Source: Qingshengfaniella alkalisoli
GTDB taxonomy: Bacteria; Pseudomonadota; Alphaproteobacteria; Rhodobacterales; Rhodobacteraceae
DNA length: 64,000 bases
Direction of reading: 5' to 3'
NCBI RefSeq assembly: GCF_007855645.1
Contig: NZ_CP042261.1
Coordinates: 290,501 to 354,500, forward strand
A model generated the notes under the pieces. The model made no database searches, had not been told where the DNA came from, and saw only the letters and a program-made list of their open reading frames with translations. The position numbers were made by a program, and so were the translations under genes. Below, one piece after another: positions 32,205 through 41,946 of the stretch; position 1 is the first letter of the stretch; each line of letters starts with the position of its first letter.

Positions 32205-33815
32205 TTAGCGACCAGATCGTGGAATATAGGCGAACCGCGAATAGTCGGCTGGCCGTGCTGATCCCGACGTGTCAAACGCGTTCAGGGTCACGAAGGTGCC
32301 GGTGAAGGACGCATGCTCGCCACGGCCACCCTCGTCGGAAATGACACTTGCGTCCAGTTCCGGCCCTATGGCGGTCCATGCGCCTCCGGTGTTGAAGAAG
32401 AACTGCAGCTTTTCGTGATCCACTTCCATTGCCAGGTCCACCGGACCCATATCGGGCAGCGGAACCGGTCGATCCAGAGGGAAGGTCATGCGACTGTCGG
32501 GCCAATCGCCGGGACAGGACAATATGGTCAGGCAGCGGCCAATTTCTTCATGCCAGGTGATTCCAGCAAAGTGGAACTTGTGACGGTTGTAGTAGAGCGC
32601 CATTCCGGCGGCTTGCTGGTAGGTGACAGGGTCAAAGTCGAGGCGAGTCTCCGCGCGGAAGACGAAGTCTTCCTGCCTGCGCCCGACAAGCGCTTGTTCG
32701 AACCAGCTTCCGATGGACTCGCGTGCGTGCAGGCGTAGTCCCGGTTGTGCCAGGCTGAAGATACGGCTCGGGTCCGGGGTCCGCAGCCACTGGAATTCCA
32801 CAGGTAGCTCTGTCTCTTCGAAGCGCGTTTCTATGGCCTGACGTTCCCTGCGCACAACGGATGGATCGGGAGGGATGACATCGACCGCGGGTTTGTGGCC
32901 ACCATCCACCAGATACAGCCAGTCATCATCGCGCCATTCACATTTCTGGATCGCGGTCTCGCGGCCCAGCGGCGAGCGCTTCATGCCCTTGATGGGGCGC
33001 GTGCATAGATGTGTGTGGTAGACTTGGCCATCTGGTGTTTCCACGATTTGACCGTGTCCGGATCGCTGCAATACCGCATCCGGGGCGCCGATAGAGGTGA
33101 TCAGGTGTGTATCGGGGTGCAGCTCGTAGGGTCCACGGATGTCACGGGACCGGGCCATGGTCACGGCATGATCATACCCGGTGCCCCCTTCGGCGACGGT
33201 GAGGTAGTACCAGCCGTTGCGCTTGTAGAGGTGCGGCCCTTCGGTCAAGCCATGCGGGCTGCCGTTCGAAATGATCCGCGGTTCTCCCTGCAGCGTCTGG
33301 GTGTCAGGATCCCATGCCTGCATCACGATCCCTGCGAATGCGGGATGTTTCGGATTGCCGCCGACGGACGCCGTGCGGTGGTTCCAAACCAGGTTCAGGA
33401 ACCATTTGCGGCCGTCATCGTCATGGAACAGGGAGGGATCGAACCCCGATGAGTTCACGTAAATCGGGTCGGACCAGGGGCCCTCTATCGAGTGGGCCGT
33501 CACGATGTAGTTGTGGGCGTCCTTGAAGTTGCCGTCGAGACGTTTGACATCCGTATAGACAAGCCAGAATTTACCATCGGCATATGAAAGGCAGGGCGCC
33601 CAGATTCCGCAGCTATCGGGGTTGCCGCGCATGTCCAACTGGCTTGCACGGGTCAAGGGGCGGCACGCCAGGTCCCAGTTCACGAGATCATGTGACTTGT
33701 GGATTTGTACCCCCGGGAACCATTCGAAGGTCGAGGTGGCGATATAATAGGTGTCATCCACCCTGATGACGGAAGGGTCGGGGTTAAAGCCGGGAAGGAT
33801 CGGGTTGCGGATCAT
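32205..33815 (-). CDS. Glycoside hydrolase family 43 beta-xylosidase
   Basis: Predicted to release xylose from the ends of xylo-oligosaccharides. From ATG at 33815 (AAGG upstream) it has 536 residues: a five-bladed propeller domain to about 320 and a C-terminal beta-sandwich typical of GH43 xylosidases. The catalytic triad fits D13 (NPDPS), D126 (GFDPSLF) and E192 (TEGPHLY). There is no signal peptide, so it acts in the cytoplasm on sugars brought in by the ABC importer encoded upstream. Some GH43 enzymes act on arabinosides, so the exact substrate is open. Last gene of the transporter operon. Confidence 0.88.
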   Translation of the reverse strand: MIRNPILPGFNPDPSVIRVDDTYYIATSTFEWFPGVQIHKSHDLVNWDLACRPLTRASQLDMRGNPDSCGIWAPCLSYADGKFWLVYTDVKRLDGNFKDAHNYIVTAHSIEGPWSDPIYVNSSGFDPSLFHDDDGRKWFLNLVWNHRTASVGGNPKHPAFAGIVMQAWDPDTQTLQGEPRIISNGSPHGLTEGPHLYKRNGWYYLTVAEGGTGYDHAVTMARSRDIRGPYELHPDTHLITSIGAPDAVLQRSGHGQIVETPDGQVYHTHLCTRPIKGMKRSPLGRETAIQKCEWRDDDWLYLVDGGHKPAVDVIPPDPSVVRRERQAIETRFEETELPVEFQWLRTPDPSRIFSLAQPGLRLHARESIGSWFEQALVGRRQEDFVFRAETRLDFDPVTYQQAAGMALYYNRHKFHFAGITWHEEIGRCLTILSCPGDWPDSRMTFPLDRPVPLPDMGPVDLAMEVDHEKLQFFFNTGGAWTAIGPELDASVISDEGGRGEHASFTGTFVTLNAFDTSGSARPADYSRFAYIPRSGR

Positions 33816-33879
33816 CAGAACTGCCTTGGAAGAATTGTGTTCGGGCGGACGCGATATGCCTCCGCCCATTCATCTGTTT

Positions 33880-34959
33880 TCAGAGGCGCTGTCCGCCGTC
33901 CTTGTCAAACAGCGATGCCTTGGTGATATCGAACGTGATGCCAACCGGTTGGCCGGGCTTGAAGCCCAGACCCGCTGCCGTGCGTACCGACAGCCGTTGG
34001 TTGCCGACCGTTATCCAGATCAGGCTGTCCGATCCCATTGGTTCATCGATATCGACGACGCCCTGGATGCCGGTGGACGGGTCTTCGTGAAGGCCCACAT
34101 GTTCCGGCCGAACGCCGAGGATCATGTCGCGCCCGTCTGCGTTCGGCACATATCCGTCATAACCATCCATCGCGACGTCGATTCCGTTGGCGATAAAGAT
34201 CTTCTGGCCGTCCTTCTCTTCGATCTTGCCATCGAGGAAGCTCATCGCAGGTGACCCGATAAAACCGGCAACAAAAAGGTTCGTGGGCTTGTTATAGATC
34301 GTGGTCGGGTCATCAAGTTGTTGGACGATCCCGCCGCGCATGACCGCGATACGATCCGCCAGTGTCAGCGCCTCGATCTGGTCGTGGGTCACATATACCA
34401 TGGTATTCTTCAACTGCTGGTGCAGTCGCTTGATTTCCACCCGCAACTCGGACCGCAGCTTGGCGTCGAGGTTCGATAGCGGCTCGTCGAACAGGAACAC
34501 ATCCACGTCGCGCACCAGCGCTCGCCCGATGGCGACGCGTTGACGCTGGCCGCCGGACAGGGCCGCAGGTTTGCGATCCAGAAGCGGCTCAATCTGTAAG
34601 ATTTCGGCGGCGCGGGCGATCCGTTTCTCGATTTCCGCTTTTGGCAGGCCTGCGTTCTTCAATCCGAAGGCCAGATTGCCGCGCACCGTCATTTGCGGAT
34701 AGAGCGCGTAGGACTGGAACACCATGCCGATGCCGCGATCTTTGGGCTCTTCCCAAGTCACGTTCTTGCCGTCGATGAAGATTTGCCCGCCGGTGACGTC
34801 GAGAAGTCCCGCGATACAGTTCAAGAGCGTGGACTTGCCGCAGCCGGATGGGCCAAGCAGGACAAGAAATTCGCCCTCGGGCACGTCGATGTTGAGTTTT
34901 TCGAGAACCTTGACCGCACCGAAAGCCAGGTCGAGGTCTTTGATTTCTATGCTGGACAT
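33880..34959 (-). CDS. Sugar ABC importer ATP-binding protein (MalK/UgpC type)
   Basis: Cytosolic ATPase of the importer encoded upstream. The 359-residue protein has Walker A GPSGCGKS at 36-43, signature LSGGQ at 134-138, Walker B VFLFDEP, the switch His in VYVTHDQ, and a C-terminal TOBE/OB region from about 235. Everything needed for ATP hydrolysis is present. It lies between the permease genes and the GH43 gene on the same strand. Confidence 0.93.
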   Translation of the reverse strand: MSSIEIKDLDLAFGAVKVLEKLNIDVPEGEFLVLLGPSGCGKSTLLNCIAGLLDVTGGQIFIDGKNVTWEEPKDRGIGMVFQSYALYPQMTVRGNLAFGLKNAGLPKAEIEKRIARAAEILQIEPLLDRKPAALSGGQRQRVAIGRALVRDVDVFLFDEPLSNLDAKLRSELRVEIKRLHQQLKNTMVYVTHDQIEALTLADRIAVMRGGIVQQLDDPTTIYNKPTNLFVAGFIGSPAMSFLDGKIEEKDGQKIFIANGIDVAMDGYDGYVPNADGRDMILGVRPEHVGLHEDPSTGIQGVVDIDEPMGSDSLIWITVGNQRLSVRTAAGLGFKPGQPVGITFDITKASLFDKDGGQRL

Positions 34960-34966
34960 TGCGCCC

Positions 34967-35902
34967 TTATCCTTTCACTGCGCCTGCGGCGATGCCACGC
35001 ACGAAGAGTTTTCCGGAGATGAAGTAAACGATCAGCGGCACCAGTCCGGTCAGGATCGTGGCGGCCATGTTGACGTTGTATTCCTTTACACCCTGAACCG
35101 AGTTTACGATGTTGTTCAACTGAACCGTCATCGGGTAGTTTTCGGGCTTGGTGTAGACCACGCCGAACAGGAAATCGTTCCAGATGCCTGTGACCTGAAT
35201 GATGATCGCAACCACGAAGATGGGCAGCGACATCGGCAGCATGATCTTGAAGTAAATCCCCCAGAATCCGGCCCCGTCAACGCGGGCGGCCTTGAACAGT
35301 TCTTCGGGGACCGAGGTGAAGTAGTTCCGGAACAGCAGCGTGTTGATCGGCATCCCGAAAACCATATGCACCAGCACCAGACCCCAGAGACTGCCATAAA
35401 GACCCATTTCGCGCAGCAGGATCACGATGGGGTAGAGCATCACCTGATAGGGGATGAACGCACCGAAAATCAGGATGGTGAAAAAGGTCTCGGCGCCTTT
35501 GAACTTCCAGTTGGCCAGCGCGTAACCATTCACCGATGCGATGGCGATGGACAGGATCACCGAGGGCACGAGAATCTGCACCGAGTTCCAGAACCCGCGG
35601 CTGAGACCGTCGCAGTTCAGACCGGTGCAGGCTTCGGACCATGCTTTCACCCATGGTTGGAAGGTAACTTCCATCGGTGGCGAAAAGATGTTGCCAAGCC
35701 GGATTTCGGGCATGCCTTTCAACGATGTGACCACCATTACGTAAAGCGGCAGAAGGTAGTAGATCGAAACCAGCAGCAACGTGCCATAGATGAAGATGTT
35801 GCGCCGCGAAAACCGGCGGCGCGGTTTTGGGCCACGGGGCTCGGCGGATGGCAGGATGTCTGCACCGGCAACCGTGGCGGAAAGTGTCGATGGGTTAGCC
35901 AC
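34967..35902 (-). CDS. Carbohydrate ABC importer permease (MalG type)
   Basis: The 311-residue inner-membrane protein has about six membrane segments after a cytosolic N-terminal extension rich in Arg and Pro (residues 1-35). The EAA loop that docks with the ATPase reads EELFKAARVDGAGFWGIYFK. Its start overlaps the end of the partner permease gene by eight bases. Confidence 0.92.
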   Translation of the reverse strand: MANPSTLSATVAGADILPSAEPRGPKPRRRFSRRNIFIYGTLLLVSIYYLLPLYVMVVTSLKGMPEIRLGNIFSPPMEVTFQPWVKAWSEACTGLNCDGLSRGFWNSVQILVPSVILSIAIASVNGYALANWKFKGAETFFTILIFGAFIPYQVMLYPIVILLREMGLYGSLWGLVLVHMVFGMPINTLLFRNYFTSVPEELFKAARVDGAGFWGIYFKIMLPMSLPIFVVAIIIQVTGIWNDFLFGVVYTKPENYPMTVQLNNIVNSVQGVKEYNVNMAATILTGLVPLIVYFISGKLFVRGIAAGAVKG

Positions 35903-36788
35903 GTTTCTTGCCTCCGAATTCGAGATAGGCCCATGGGATGATGATGATCGCCACGCTCAGCAGCATCATCGTGGAGGCGGCAAAGCCCTGTCCGAGGTTC
36001 TGTGCCTGGAACATGAAATCATAGACGTATTTGGCGGGGACTTCGGATGCGATGCCCGGACCGCCCCCGGTCTGCGCCACGACGAGATCATAAAGACGCA
36101 CAATGCCGCTGGCGATAATGACCAGCGTCGTGATGAATACGGGGCGCATCATCGGAATGACGATGAACAGATAAGTCTTCCACATCGGAATGCCGTCGAC
36201 GCGCGCGGCCTTCCAGATGTCTTCGTCGATGCCCCGCAGACCAGCCAGCATCAGGCACATCACAAGGCCCGTGCCTTGCCAGAGACCGGCGATCAGGATG
36301 CCGTAGATGACGATGTCGGCATTATAGAGCGGATCGAAGGTGAAGCTTTCCCAGCCAAGCCCTCGCACGATGCTCTGCACACCAAGATCGGGGTTCAGGA
36401 TCCACTGCCAGACCAGCCCGGTGACAATGAAGCTGAGCGCGAAGGGGTATAGCAGGATGGTGCGGAACGTGTCCTCGAACCGGATCTTCTGGTCAAGCAA
36501 TGCTGCAAGCAGAAATCCGATTATCAGGCTGAAAATCAGAGAGAGTATGCCGTAGATCAGCAGGTTCTCGATCGACACGATCCAACGGTTCGTGGACCAA
36601 AGACGTTCATACTGATCGAAGCCCACGAATTCGCGCCGGGGCAGCAGCTTTGAATTGGTGAAGGAATACACGATCGTCCAGATCGTGCCGCCAAGGAAGA
36701 CAACCGAAGCCGTCAATATCATCGGGATCGAAGCGATCTTGGCGTTGATATTGCGAAACAGTTGAAATGGCCGCGACGTTTGCGACAT
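35895..36788 (-). CDS. Carbohydrate ABC importer permease (MalF type)
   Basis: Partner permease, 297 residues from ATG at 36788 (AAAGG upstream); the frame is open to 36848 but without similarity. About six membrane segments are visible, and the EAA loop reads EDIWKAARVDGIPMWKTYL. Together with the MalG-type permease, it forms the membrane channel for the sugar delivered by the binding protein encoded at 36855. Confidence 0.92.
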   Translation of the reverse strand: MSQTSRPFQLFRNINAKIASIPMILTASVVFLGGTIWTIVYSFTNSKLLPRREFVGFDQYERLWSTNRWIVSIENLLIYGILSLIFSLIIGFLLAALLDQKIRFEDTFRTILLYPFALSFIVTGLVWQWILNPDLGVQSIVRGLGWESFTFDPLYNADIVIYGILIAGLWQGTGLVMCLMLAGLRGIDEDIWKAARVDGIPMWKTYLFIVIPMMRPVFITTLVIIASGIVRLYDLVVAQTGGGPGIASEVPAKYVYDFMFQAQNLGQGFAASTMMLLSVAIIIIPWAYLEFGGKKRG

Positions 36789-36854
36789 GGCTGGCCTTTC
36801 AGAGTTTGAGAAGAGGGGGCAGACGCCGACATCGGTCGACGTCTGCATGCAAGA

Positions 36855-38090
36855 TCAGTCGGCGTTTGCGATGATATCCGCGAAGCGCGCCTGAGCGTCC
36901 TCGGCCGTCATGTTCATGTCGCTGAAGAATTCAGTCATCAGACCTTCGATCTGGGTGTTGGTGTCCGGGCTGACCAGCTGGTTGACCGACGTAACCGTGT
37001 TACCCTGATCAAGGATCGCCAGACCCTTCTTCATGCAGTCGTTGGCTGCATTGAGATCGACATCCTTTCGGATTGGCAGTGATCCCTTCTTGAGGTTGAA
37101 GGCAACCTGCGTTCCGGCGTTGAACATCACGGAAGCCAGTTCTTCTTGCGCTGCGCTCTGTTCCTCATCATCCATAACAGGGAAGTAGAATGCGTCGCCA
37201 TCCGTGGAGATGATCTCGTTCACGCCGAGCCCGGGAAGACAAGTGTAGTCTTCACCAGCAACTTCACCGGCAACCTGGAACTCGCCCTGTGCCCAGTCAC
37301 CCATGATCTGGCCGCCGGCTTCGTCCTGGATCACCATGTTGGTGGCCTGGTTCCAGTCCTGCACATTGCTGCCCTGGCTCATTTCGCGCGCATCTGCGGC
37401 CGCCTGAAAAACCTTGGCGATTTCTGGTCCTGCTGCGACTTCGGCGTCTTTTTCGTCATAGACCTTCATGACGAGTTCCTTGCCGCCAATTGCAGTCATA
37501 AGGACGTTGAATGCGCCGCCGCGCTGCCAGGCCTGGCCACCCATTGCCAGCGGGATCTTACCGGCGTCGCGAAGCGCGGGTGCGGCTGCCACGAATTCGT
37601 CCCAAGTAGTCGGAACGTCGAGGCCGGCATCTTCGAATGCCTTGTTGGATAGCCACAGCCACTGCCACGAATGGATGTTTACCGGTACGCAGTAGATCTT
37701 CCCGTCGAGCGTACAGCTTTCCAGGAGCGAAGGCGCAGCGACAGCATCGGCCCAGCCTTCGGATTCAGCCAGATCCGTCAGATCTCGCATCAATCCGGCT
37801 TCGACCAGTTCTTCCGCTTGTCGGCCATGGTTGAACTGGGTCGCGCCCATCGGGTCGCCACCTGTGATGCGGCTGATCATGATCGGACGGGCTGTGCTGC
37901 CCCCACCGGCAATCGCGCCGTCGACCCACTTGTTGCCGGTTGCGTCGAAAGCTGATGCGAACTCCGCGACGGCGGCAGCTTCGCCACCGGACGTCCACCA
38001 GTGAGTAACTTCAAGATCAGTCGCTGACGCCATGGTTGCTGGCACGGCGACCGATGCGGCGAGCCATGCTCCGAGCGATTTTAGCTTCAT
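36855..38090 (-). CDS. Sugar ABC importer substrate-binding protein
   Basis: The 411-residue periplasmic protein has a signal peptide (1-23, cleavage near MASA-TD) and a class-1 extracellular solute-binding fold (LEVTHWWTSGGEAAAVAEF, then a typical GKIPLAMGGQAWQ). First gene of the operon; ATG preceded by GGGAGGAGAAA. The nearby GH43 suggests that the ligand is a xylo-oligosaccharide, but the sequence does not prove this. Its promoter region faces the lacI-type gene. Confidence 0.92.
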   Translation of the reverse strand: MKLKSLGAWLAASVAVPATMASATDLEVTHWWTSGGEAAAVAEFASAFDATGNKWVDGAIAGGGSTARPIMISRITGGDPMGATQFNHGRQAEELVEAGLMRDLTDLAESEGWADAVAAPSLLESCTLDGKIYCVPVNIHSWQWLWLSNKAFEDAGLDVPTTWDEFVAAAPALRDAGKIPLAMGGQAWQRGGAFNVLMTAIGGKELVMKVYDEKDAEVAAGPEIAKVFQAAADAREMSQGSNVQDWNQATNMVIQDEAGGQIMGDWAQGEFQVAGEVAGEDYTCLPGLGVNEIISTDGDAFYFPVMDDEEQSAAQEELASVMFNAGTQVAFNLKKGSLPIRKDVDLNAANDCMKKGLAILDQGNTVTSVNQLVSPDTNTQIEGLMTEFFSDMNMTAEDAQARFADIIANAD

Positions 38091-38103
38091 TTTCTCCTCC
38101 CAG

Positions 38104-38117
38104 CTAAATCGTTGTAG
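38104..38117 (+). promoter_or_regulatory. Candidate LacI-family operator, copy 1
   Basis: CTAAATCGTTGTAG recurs with two changes at 38315-38328. This copy lies just downstream of a possible minus-strand promoter for the binding-protein gene (TTGCCA at 38149-38144, 16 bases, then TAGCAT at 38127-38122). A bound repressor would block that promoter. TAaAtCGtTgTA within it is partly palindromic with the central CG typical of LacI-family sites. Confidence 0.4.
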
Positions 38118-38210
38118 AAAAATGCTAACAAAGAAATTTCGTTTGGCAACAAATTAATTTTCGAGCTATGAATTATTTCAGTTTTAGGAGGTGCCGGTAG
38201 TGAAGTGTAG

Positions 38211-38238
38211 AAGTAAAATTACTTAAAAACATATATGT
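38211..38238. repeat. Two palindromes in the divergent control region
   Basis: AAGTAA and TTACTT flank AA at 38211-38224, and ACATATATGT at 38229-38238 is a perfect palindrome. They lie in an A+T-rich stretch of the 287-base gap between the sugar importer operon and the LacI gene. They may bind another regulator or mark a flexible promoter region. Confidence 0.3.
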
Positions 38239-38314
38239 ATCGTCACATACTGCGATGAATTGGCTGCGCGTCATCCTGCTTGGTTCTTATATTTGCGAGT
38301 TTCCGTCATAAGAT

Positions 38315-38328
38315 CTAAATCGTTACAG
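38315..38328 (+). promoter_or_regulatory. Candidate LacI-family operator, copy 2
   Basis: CTAAATCGTTACAG matches copy 1 at 12 of 14 positions, in the same orientation. It is 50 bases before the regulator's ATG, which fits autoregulation. The two copies are 211 bases apart and could be bridged by one tetramer. Confidence 0.4.
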
Positions 38329-38377
38329 TTAGCGCCAGACAATCGCTTGCCGGATTCGACGATAACAGGGAGAAGCC

Positions 38378-39434
38378 ATGCGTCAGGTCAAGAATGAGGC
38401 TCGCGGTCGATCCGCAGAGGCACCTGTTTCGGGTACGGGGCGCCCGACGCTGAAAACCATCGCCTATATGACGGGGCTGGGCATAACGACAGTATCCAAA
38501 GCCCTGAAAGACGCGCCTGATATCAGTACTGCCACGAAAGAACGGGTCAAGCTGGTCGCCAAGCAAATCGGCTACCGTCCGAACCGTGCTGGCGTGCGTC
38601 TGCGTACAGGAAAGACCAATGTTGTCAGCGTGATAGTACCGGTCGAAGATGAAGCGATGGGACTGTCAACGCACCTTATATACGGCATCTCCCGGCATCT
38701 GCGAACCACGCGCTACCACCTGATCGTAACGCCATACAGCCTGACGGATGATCCGCTTGATCCGGTGCGCTACATCGTCGAGACGGGCTCCGCTGATGGG
38801 GTTGTGCTGTCTCGAACGGAGCCGCTGGACCCACGCATTACCTTTCTGCGGGACCATTCGATGCCGTTTGTCACCCATGGGCGGACGGAGTTTGACTTCG
38901 ATCATGCCTATTTCGATTTTGATAACTCGGCCTACGCGGAACAGGCTGTGGACGAGCTGGCACAACGCGGGCGGGGACGAATCGCGCTGCTGATGCCGCC
39001 GCCATATCTGACCTATTCCAAGTATATGCAGGACGGGTTGTTGCGAGGGCTAGAGCACCACGATCTGCTGGAAGTGCCGTTTCATGGGATCACCACTGAC
39101 AGCAGTTTCGACGCGATCAAGACAGAGGTCATGCGTCTCATGTCAGGGCGGGGGCGGCCCGACGGGGTCGTGTGTGGCAGCGCGGCGTCTGCGATCGCGA
39201 CGATCATCGCGGCGGAAGAGCTTGGCCTAACGCTCGGTCGGGAATTTGACTTGGCGGTGAAGGATTCCTTCGGCCTGATGCAGAAATTCCGGCGCGGGAC
39301 GATCGCCTTTCACGAAGACTTCCGCGCAACGGGTGTCGGGTTGGCCAAGGCGATCATCGGTGCCATCGAGGGCAACGATGTAAGTGATCTGCAATACGTT
39401 ACTCGGCCCATCTTGTTGGGGGATGAAATGCCGA

Positions 39435-39442
<8 letters not shown>
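38378..39442 (+). CDS. LacI-family transcriptional regulator
   Basis: The 354-residue regulator has a HTH at about 24-45 (TLKTIAYMTGLGITTVSKAL) and the hinge/minor-groove region GYRPNRAGVRLRTGKTN. A periplasmic-binding-protein-like effector domain follows. AGGGAGAAGCC precedes the ATG. It is divergent from the sugar importer/GH43 operon and most likely represses it until the sugar binds. Its end overlaps the end of the convergent tonB by eight bases. Confidence 0.92.
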
Positions 39443-40315
<873 letters not shown>

Positions 40316-40316
<1 letters not shown>

Positions 40317-40711
40317 CACTCGCCCGTCGCAGCGGTTAAAAGGGTGGCATCGGTGATCCCGACCCCGGCGAGCCGTGGCATCAACCCTGCGACCACCGAG
40401 GCGTCAACGGAGGCATCCGCGCGGATCAGCAGCGGGCTGTTGGCGTTTTCCCGCTCTGACAGCGCGGCGATGGCGTCGTCGCCCTTGAGGTCACGAAACC
40501 CGAACTCACCTTCCGCAGATACGTAAAGGATATCGCCAGTGTCTGCGGGGTCTTCGGCTGCTGCGGTTGGCGGGGTCACCTCGAACGGTTCGGGAGGTGC
40601 GATCTGCGCAGTCATCAGAAAGAAGATCAACAGCAGGAACACCACGTTGATCATCGGTACGATGCTTTCAGCTTTGGGTCGGGGTTTTGGTGTCGAGAAC
40701 TGCATGGTCAT
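40316..40711 (-). CDS. ExbD-family protein with Asn in place of the proton-carrying Asp (second ExbD)
   Basis: The 131-residue protein has one N-terminal membrane segment (VPMINVVFLLLIFFLMTAQ) and a periplasmic domain. In ExbD/TolR the membrane segment normally reads P-x-I-D-V, with the Asp as the proton carrier (E. coli ExbD Asp25). Here that residue is Asn22, encoded AAC at 40648-40646. The rest of the pattern, including RADASVDASVVAGLMPRLAG, is normal ExbD. It overlaps the upstream exbD and downstream tonB genes, so all are made together. Confidence 0.9.
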
Positions 40712-41085
40712 TCCACCATCACAAGCGAGCTATATCCCTCACCATTCAGCACCTGCATGACGTCTACGACGCGTTGTAGCGGGGTGTCTTTGCCCGGACG
40801 CAGGATGATCGTATCCGTGGGGGCTTCGGTCAGTTCCTGCAGTTGCGCAAGGAGAGAGGCCTCACCCATCACCACGCCATTCAGCTTGACGTCCTCGGCC
40901 TGCACATCGACCAGACGGGGTGGACCGTCATAACCCGTGCCGCTACCCGCGAGCTTCAGAGGCATGGCCATATCCGTTCCGAAGCGCGCCGCCAGCATGA
41001 AAAACACCAGCAACAGAAACACCACGTCGATCATGGGTGTCAGGCTGGGCCTGCGCGGAGTTCTATGATCGGAAAAGTTGAACAC
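40708..41085 (-). CDS. exbD: ExbD-family proton-channel protein (first ExbD)
   Basis: Membrane motor subunit that moves with proton flow in the ExbB-ExbD complex. The GTG start at 41085 shares its first base with the exbB TAG stop and gives 125 residues; the open frame to 41193 runs inside exbB without similarity. The membrane segment TPMIDVVFLLLVFFMLAARF keeps the essential Asp (D20, GAC at 41028-41026). The periplasmic part follows the usual ExbD pattern (IILRPGKDTPLQRVVDVM). Confidence 0.93.
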   Translation of the reverse strand: MFNFSDHRTPRRPSLTPMIDVVFLLLVFFMLAARFGTDMAMPLKLAGSGTGYDGPPRLVDVQAEDVKLNGVVMGEASLLAQLQELTEAPTDTIILRPGKDTPLQRVVDVMQVLNGEGYSSLVMVE

Positions 41086-41753
41086 TACTCGGCAGCCTGC
41101 GCCAGTGACGGGTCGTGCTGGTAACGGGTGAAGATACGTGTGGCCGCATCTTCCATATCCGCCTGAACATTTTCGGCGACGCTTTCGAACCATGTCAGCG
41201 CGGCGGAGGCTGGAATGGCCACGGCCATACCGGCGGCGGTCGTCAGCAGGGCTTCCCAGATGCCACCGGCAAGCGCGGCCGGGTCGGCACGGGCACCAGC
41301 CTCTTGCAGCGCCTGAAATGCCTCGATCATCCCCAAAACCGTACCGAGAAGACCCAGAAGCGGTGCGATGGTTGCAATCAGTTCCAGGGCGCGCAGACCG
41401 CTGCGGGCACGCGCGAGTTCCAACTTGGCGACGCGGCCCGTTTCCTCGCGGGCCTCTGGCTCACTGAATTCGGGGTCCAGGTGAGTGGCCATCGCGGCTT
41501 TGGCGACGCGGGCGCGGAGGCTCTTGCGTGGTGCAAGCGTGACGCGGGCACCGTCGATGTCACCTTCGCTCCATTGCTGTACCGCGCGTTCGGTCGCGGC
41601 ACCTGACCACGCACCGATCATGACCAGTCGCCAGATTTTCCAAAGGATCAGTGCAAGTGTAACGATCGACAACGCCGAGATCGCCCAGATTGCGGGTCCG
41701 CCGCGTTGCAGAAAGCCAAGCATTTCGGTGACGGCCGGTCCGAACTGTTCCAC
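41085..41753 (-). CDS. exbB: ExbB/TolQ/MotA-family proton-channel protein
   Basis: Pentameric membrane scaffold of the TonB motor. The 222-residue protein has three membrane segments. The polar residues that line the channel in E. coli ExbB appear to be kept: Thr in LLGTVLGMIEAF, and Glu and Thr in WEALLTTAAGMAVAIPA. It is the first gene of exbB-exbD-exbD-tonB and is divergent from the ABC exporter gene, with 193 bases between. Confidence 0.92.
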   Translation of the reverse strand: MEQFGPAVTEMLGFLQRGGPAIWAISALSIVTLALILWKIWRLVMIGAWSGAATERAVQQWSEGDIDGARVTLAPRKSLRARVAKAAMATHLDPEFSEPEAREETGRVAKLELARARSGLRALELIATIAPLLGLLGTVLGMIEAFQALQEAGARADPAALAGGIWEALLTTAAGMAVAIPASAALTWFESVAENVQADMEDAATRIFTRYQHDPSLAQAAE

Positions 41754-41819
41754 AGATTGCGTCCTTCATGTGATGCATAATAGATCGCCGCAGCACGTTG
41801 CGGAGAATCGGCGCGAAAA

Positions 41820-41844
41820 TATCAACCCGACTAATATTGTCAAC
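41820..41844 (+). promoter_or_regulatory. Direct repeat TATCAAC/TGTCAAC between exbB and the exporter gene
   Basis: Two 7-base units differing at one position lie 18 bases apart, start to start, in the divergent control region. AraC-type regulators often bind direct repeats spaced about two helical turns apart, and an AraC gene lies in the same locus. The match is short, so this is only a candidate. No clear Fur box was seen. Confidence 0.2.
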
Positions 41845-41946
41845 ATTCTGCGGTCGCATAGTCACCAAGGTAAACGCGTCGAGCGCATTGACCTTGAAGG
41901 TTTGGCGGGGCATTGGCTGCAACAAATTCTGTCAGGAATGGCGCAT

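Noticed and set aside
41485..41946. N-terminal extension of the ABC exporter frame
   Set aside because: The extension is antisense to exbB and carries no exporter-like segment. Homology-like sequence begins at MLKRFFEYYRPW (41947).
41754..41946. Possible Fur, Irr or RirA iron box between exbB and the exporter gene
   Set aside because: I looked for Fur-type 19-bp palindromes and TGA-N9-TCA forms. Only weak direct repeats were found.
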